21,826 nt of DNA from Smittium mucronatum (Eukaryota > Kickxellomycota > Harpellomycetes > Harpellales > Legeriomycetaceae). Below the pieces are notes generated by a model. The model searched no databases, was not told the DNA's origin, and was given only the letters and a program-made list of their open reading frames with translations. The position numbers and the translations under genes are program-made. The DNA is taken from contig LSSL01002434.1 in the NCBI GenBank assembly GCA_001953115.1, forward strand, positions 1 to 21,826, given 5' to 3'. Below are positions 19,155 to 21,826 of the stretch, one piece after another (the first letter of the stretch is position 1; every line of letters starts with the position of its first letter).

Positions 19155-19433
19155 ATATGAGAGATTCTCTTTGAGAGCAGACACTTTCCTGATAAATTTT
19201 TACTACTTTCCTAATTTGGAAATACTGAGCTAAGAACATTTCAAGATTACTGATAGATCTGGAATATAAAATTACAAAAAGAAATCATTATTAACAAATT
19301 TTTGAAATTTTTGAAATTATATTAGAGAAAAGTGTATTTTTCTAAATTAATTGGCTTTGCGATGATAAATTCCACCGTAACCAAAAGTTTACACAGTAAA
19401 AAAAGGTCTCGTTTTGAAAAGAATCTCCCATAT
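19155..19433 (+). mobile_element. Family 1 miniature element, copy G
   Basis: 279 bp and one of the clearest copies. The left end is ATATGAGAGATTCTCTTTGA then GAGCAGACACTTTCC. The centre is ATTACAAAAAGAAAT. The right end is AAAAAAAGGTCTCGTTTTG then AAAAGAATCTCCCATAT. The first and last roughly 30 bases are imperfect inverted repeats. Confidence 0.75.
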
Positions 19434-19550
19434 GGATATTTTATTCGAATGGGATGATTTTTTAAATTTTTATTGGTCCGATTACGAGTAATATTTACAG
19501 TCTATGTTTTAGTAGAAAAAGACTCTGGTGTTGAAAAGAATCTCACGAAT
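19434..19550 (+). mobile_element. Family 1 miniature element, right-half fragment H
   Basis: Directly after copy G, the sequence resumes within the right half of the family (GATTTTTTAAATTTTTATTG). It ends GTAGAAAAAGACTCTGGTG then TTGAAAAGAATCTCACG, a second right end. This gives a one-and-a-half-copy head-to-tail structure, explained by partial duplication or by deletion within a tandem pair. Confidence 0.5.
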
Positions 19551-20454
19551 CCATAAAGAAATTTCTCATTACATTTCCGTTAATAGTCAATAAACTTAAT
19601 GATTTGGATTAAAGTTTATACTAGGGAGACAAATGTTATTTTTAGTAAACAAGTATTGGATTGGCTAGAAGTAAGTTGTAAATACAGTAATCTTTTCCTA
19701 TCAGGATTAATCTAAAATAGTAATATTGAAAACTCTCTAAATTGAATTATTTCTGAATTCCAAAAAAATATCAATTAATCTTTTTTGGATCATATTTTAT
19801 TATATAATAAATGTAAACTAGTACAGTATTAGTTATTTACTAATAGTAACTATCGATAAAAAGGGATGTAAATTTAGCCACTTGTGGAAAAGACAACAGT
19901 TTTATATCCAGTTTAAATAAATTGAAAAAAAAAATACCAAAAATAGTGTATTGACCAATAAAACGACATTATCATGACCAGGATACTTACATAAATTCCC
20001 ATTTAATATATTATTAAACTTTTTCGAATATTATGCCTTGAAAAGGCTATAATCTAAAATTGAAATTTTATTACGAATATCCAACCATTCCTCAGCCAAT
20101 ATACTTTCTCAAAAAAAATAACTAAAAATGTCCTAAATGACTGATAGATCTAGCATTTTCTTTTGAAAAATATTCTTCCGTTTCTACTTCAAGATCCAAA
20201 ATTTTCACAACTTTTTTTTTCCTAATTTCAATAATCTTTATTTGATTGTAATTGATTTTAACCCATTAAAATTTTAATTCTAAAGATTTCTTAAACAAGG
20301 CTGTAAACTTTGCACCTCGATGAAATTCAAAACTGATGAAGATATCATGGCTTTAAATGAAAATAAAAGTACTACTAAAAAAGCCATTTAATATCTAAGG
20401 ATTGATGAATTTTCTGCTTTTAACCTAACGAATTAATATTTTTAAAAATGGCAT
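19551..20454. other. AT-rich spacer with possible element debris
   Basis: No gene recognised. The words ATGTCCTAAATGACTGATAGA then TCTAGCATTT near 20130 recall the interior of copy G (CATTTCAAGATTACTGATAG then ATCTGG), but the resemblance is too short to annotate as a copy. Confidence 0.4.
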
Positions 20455-20990
20455 GTTTCCTAAGAATGAAAGACCTTGTTGCAGTTTAGGGATTTAAGTG
20501 ATGTATTTTGACAAGTACACTAGTATAAATCTTAGAATAGAGTTTTACTGTTCTTGGTTGGGAGTAGTGGAGACAAAGGAAAGCGATTTTCAGAACAGAG
20601 ATTTCAGAGCATTAAAATCTCGTAGCAGAAGGGAACGAGTCGTTTAGCAAAGCCTGGGATTTTTATGAGCATAAGTTTAGCTCTTATTCTCAGGCGGATC
20701 TCAGCTTCTGAAAGCCATTTTTAGGAAAGCCAAGTTCATCAATCCCACTTTTGAATATAAGCTAAATTTATTGATCGTGTTAGAAGTAGGCCCTAACTAG
20801 GAGTTCAATCGCTTCAATGAAACCCTACTTGTTGAAATTTAACTTAATCTCTGATTGCATATAACCTCAGTCATACCGCCTGCTTAAAGATGTGACAAAG
20901 GGGTTTCTCTTTTTTGTAGAGGGTACCCTTTTCTCATAGGCCCAAATTCGGTGGCTCAGCACAGGACATTATTGTGGTTAGAGCAATGAA
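20455..20990 (-). repeat. Dispersed repeat R, copy 2, inverted relative to copy 1
   Basis: The minus strand of this block aligns to about 48-600 over nearly the whole length. Marker words in order include AATGTCCTGTGCTGAGCCACC, GAGAAAAGGGT, TGACTGAGGTTA, ACTCCTAGTTAGGGCCTAC, GTGGGATTGAT, GGCTTTCCTA, GCTGAGATCCG, GTCTCCACTACTCCCAACC and CAAGGTCTTTCATTCTTAGG. This copy has fewer G and C bases than copy 1, and many of the aligned differences are C against T or G against A. One plus-strand frame is open for about 48 codons near 20503-20646, but the equivalent region of copy 1 is not open, so no gene is called. Confidence 0.8.
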
Positions 20991-21633
20991 TTTTTATATA
21001 TGTGTCTTCTTATGATATTTTTTTTGTTATGGTTTTTAATAGAGAAACTATCGTAATAAAGTACGTTTAACGAATTAAGTATTCGAAATAAGTGATATTT
21101 TCGAGTTAAATCTAAATAAGTGGGAGATCAAATTGTATTTTTGATTAATTAAATAAATGAAGACAAATTAATAAATAAACTGATCCATAAAATCAAAAGG
21201 ACGATTTTGTATCAAATGTGGAGTTTAAATGTTTCAATACAGTAATGACATAAAAGAATAGATATAAAGCTTATGGAAAAAGTAATTTGAAAAATGTTCA
21301 CTAGTTAAATAATTGAAGGAGTTATTTTGATATAACTACATGGATTAGGGAATTTGATAGAAATTAAATTTAAAAAATCCTATTAATTTTTTTTAACTAG
21401 TTATGGCTGGTAATTTTAGAAATAAGATATAGTCGTTTTTATACGTAGTTCTTTTTATCATAATACTTGCTAATTAGTAGTCCACATATTTTTTGGATTT
21501 ATCATTCGTTGGTATTTAAAATATCCAATGGAATGCATATGCTAGCAAGTTTTAGTTTTTTTAAACCCTAAAGTTTTTTAATCTGTTTATGTAGACTTCA
21601 CTATTTAGCTTTTTGACTTTTTCTATACTTAGC
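20991..21633. other. AT-rich spacer, nothing identified
   Basis: Very AT-rich, with stops in all frames at short intervals. No gene or repeat recognised. Confidence 0.55.
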
Positions 21634-21690
21634 CCTTTCAGGGTCATAAGATGCTTTGAGCTTCTAGTTATTTTATCTTCATTCTCCATT
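21634..21690 (-). mobile_element. Possible end of a TTAA-type miniature element (T6)
   Basis: TTAG followed by CCCTTTCAGGGTC and then AAGATGC-TTGAG resembles the right end of T1 read inward (CCCTTTCAGGACCGGTGG then AAATGCCTCTTAC). Only one end can be seen before the sequence diverges or leaves the window. Confidence 0.35.
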
Positions 21691-21826
21691 AGATAATTTT
21701 ATGAATTAAATTAATTACGAAGAATTATTTCTAATATGTTTTTTAATTGAACAAGAAAAAAGATAAATTTTTGAGTTGATAGTTCTAAAATATTATAATA
21801 AACATTAGCTAATTGCAAATTTATAC

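Noticed and set aside
20503..20646. Open frame of about 48 codons inside repeat R copy 2
   Set aside because: The matching region of copy 1 contains stops and a frame shift, and differences between copies do not favour third codon positions, so coding conservation is not supported.
1..21826. Possible tRNA genes
   Set aside because: No stretch combined a box A, a GTTCRANNC box B and a foldable cloverleaf; isolated GTTCAAT-like words (for example about 20801) lacked the rest.

Overview
The window looks like AT-rich nuclear DNA from a fungus, probably an early-diverging one. It holds only two intact protein genes in 21.8 kb, both on the minus strand. Both have short introns (85, 67 and 63 nt) with GTAAGC/GTAAGT/GTAACC donors and TTTAG- or TTAG-type acceptors. 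The first is a GATA-type zinc-finger transcription factor (2283-4041). Its finger has an 18-residue loop, which is typical of one class of fungal GATA factors. The second is a complete SLC35F/DUF914 membrane transporter (16248-17505). No tRNA, rRNA, CRISPR array or bacterial feature was seen. Lineage placement below 'fungus' is inference; the large transposon-filled spacer would suit a zoopagomycete-type genome, but this is not shown.

Layout. Positions 1-2280 hold a GC-richer dispersed repeat (about 48-600), a fragment of the same repeat in the other orientation (about 985-1150), a TTAA-flanked small element (1427-1590) and a coding-like but broken island (1721-1990). The GATA factor follows, then a long upstream region with one exon-like block (4664-4727). 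About 4.7-9.0 kb is low-complexity AT-rich spacer with nothing recognisable. From 9 to 14 kb there is a graveyard of small non-autonomous DNA transposons. Family 1 is about 270 bp with imperfect terminal inverted repeats ATATGGGAGATTCT. Family 2 is about 150-165 bp, begins CCCTTTC, sits in TTAA sites (piggyBac-like) and is twice nested inside family 1. A third element is 524 bp and hAT-like, with near-perfect 8-bp target duplications. From 14.4 to 15.7 kb there are coding-like islands on both strands that are probably gene debris. The transporter is at 16.2-17.5 kb, with a possible retrotransposon integrase remnant just upstream. More family 1 copies lie at 18.5-19.55 kb, partly head-to-tail. 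Near the right end is a second copy of the left-end repeat in inverted orientation (about 20455-20990).

The two intact genes have no evident functional link. The regulator would act in the nucleus on GATA sites. The transporter is a drug/metabolite-transporter superfamily carrier. The most informative part of the window is the stratigraphy of nested miniature transposons, which gives a relative order of invasions. All repeat calls were made by eye from within-window alignment, so their edges are approximate unless a target duplication is given.
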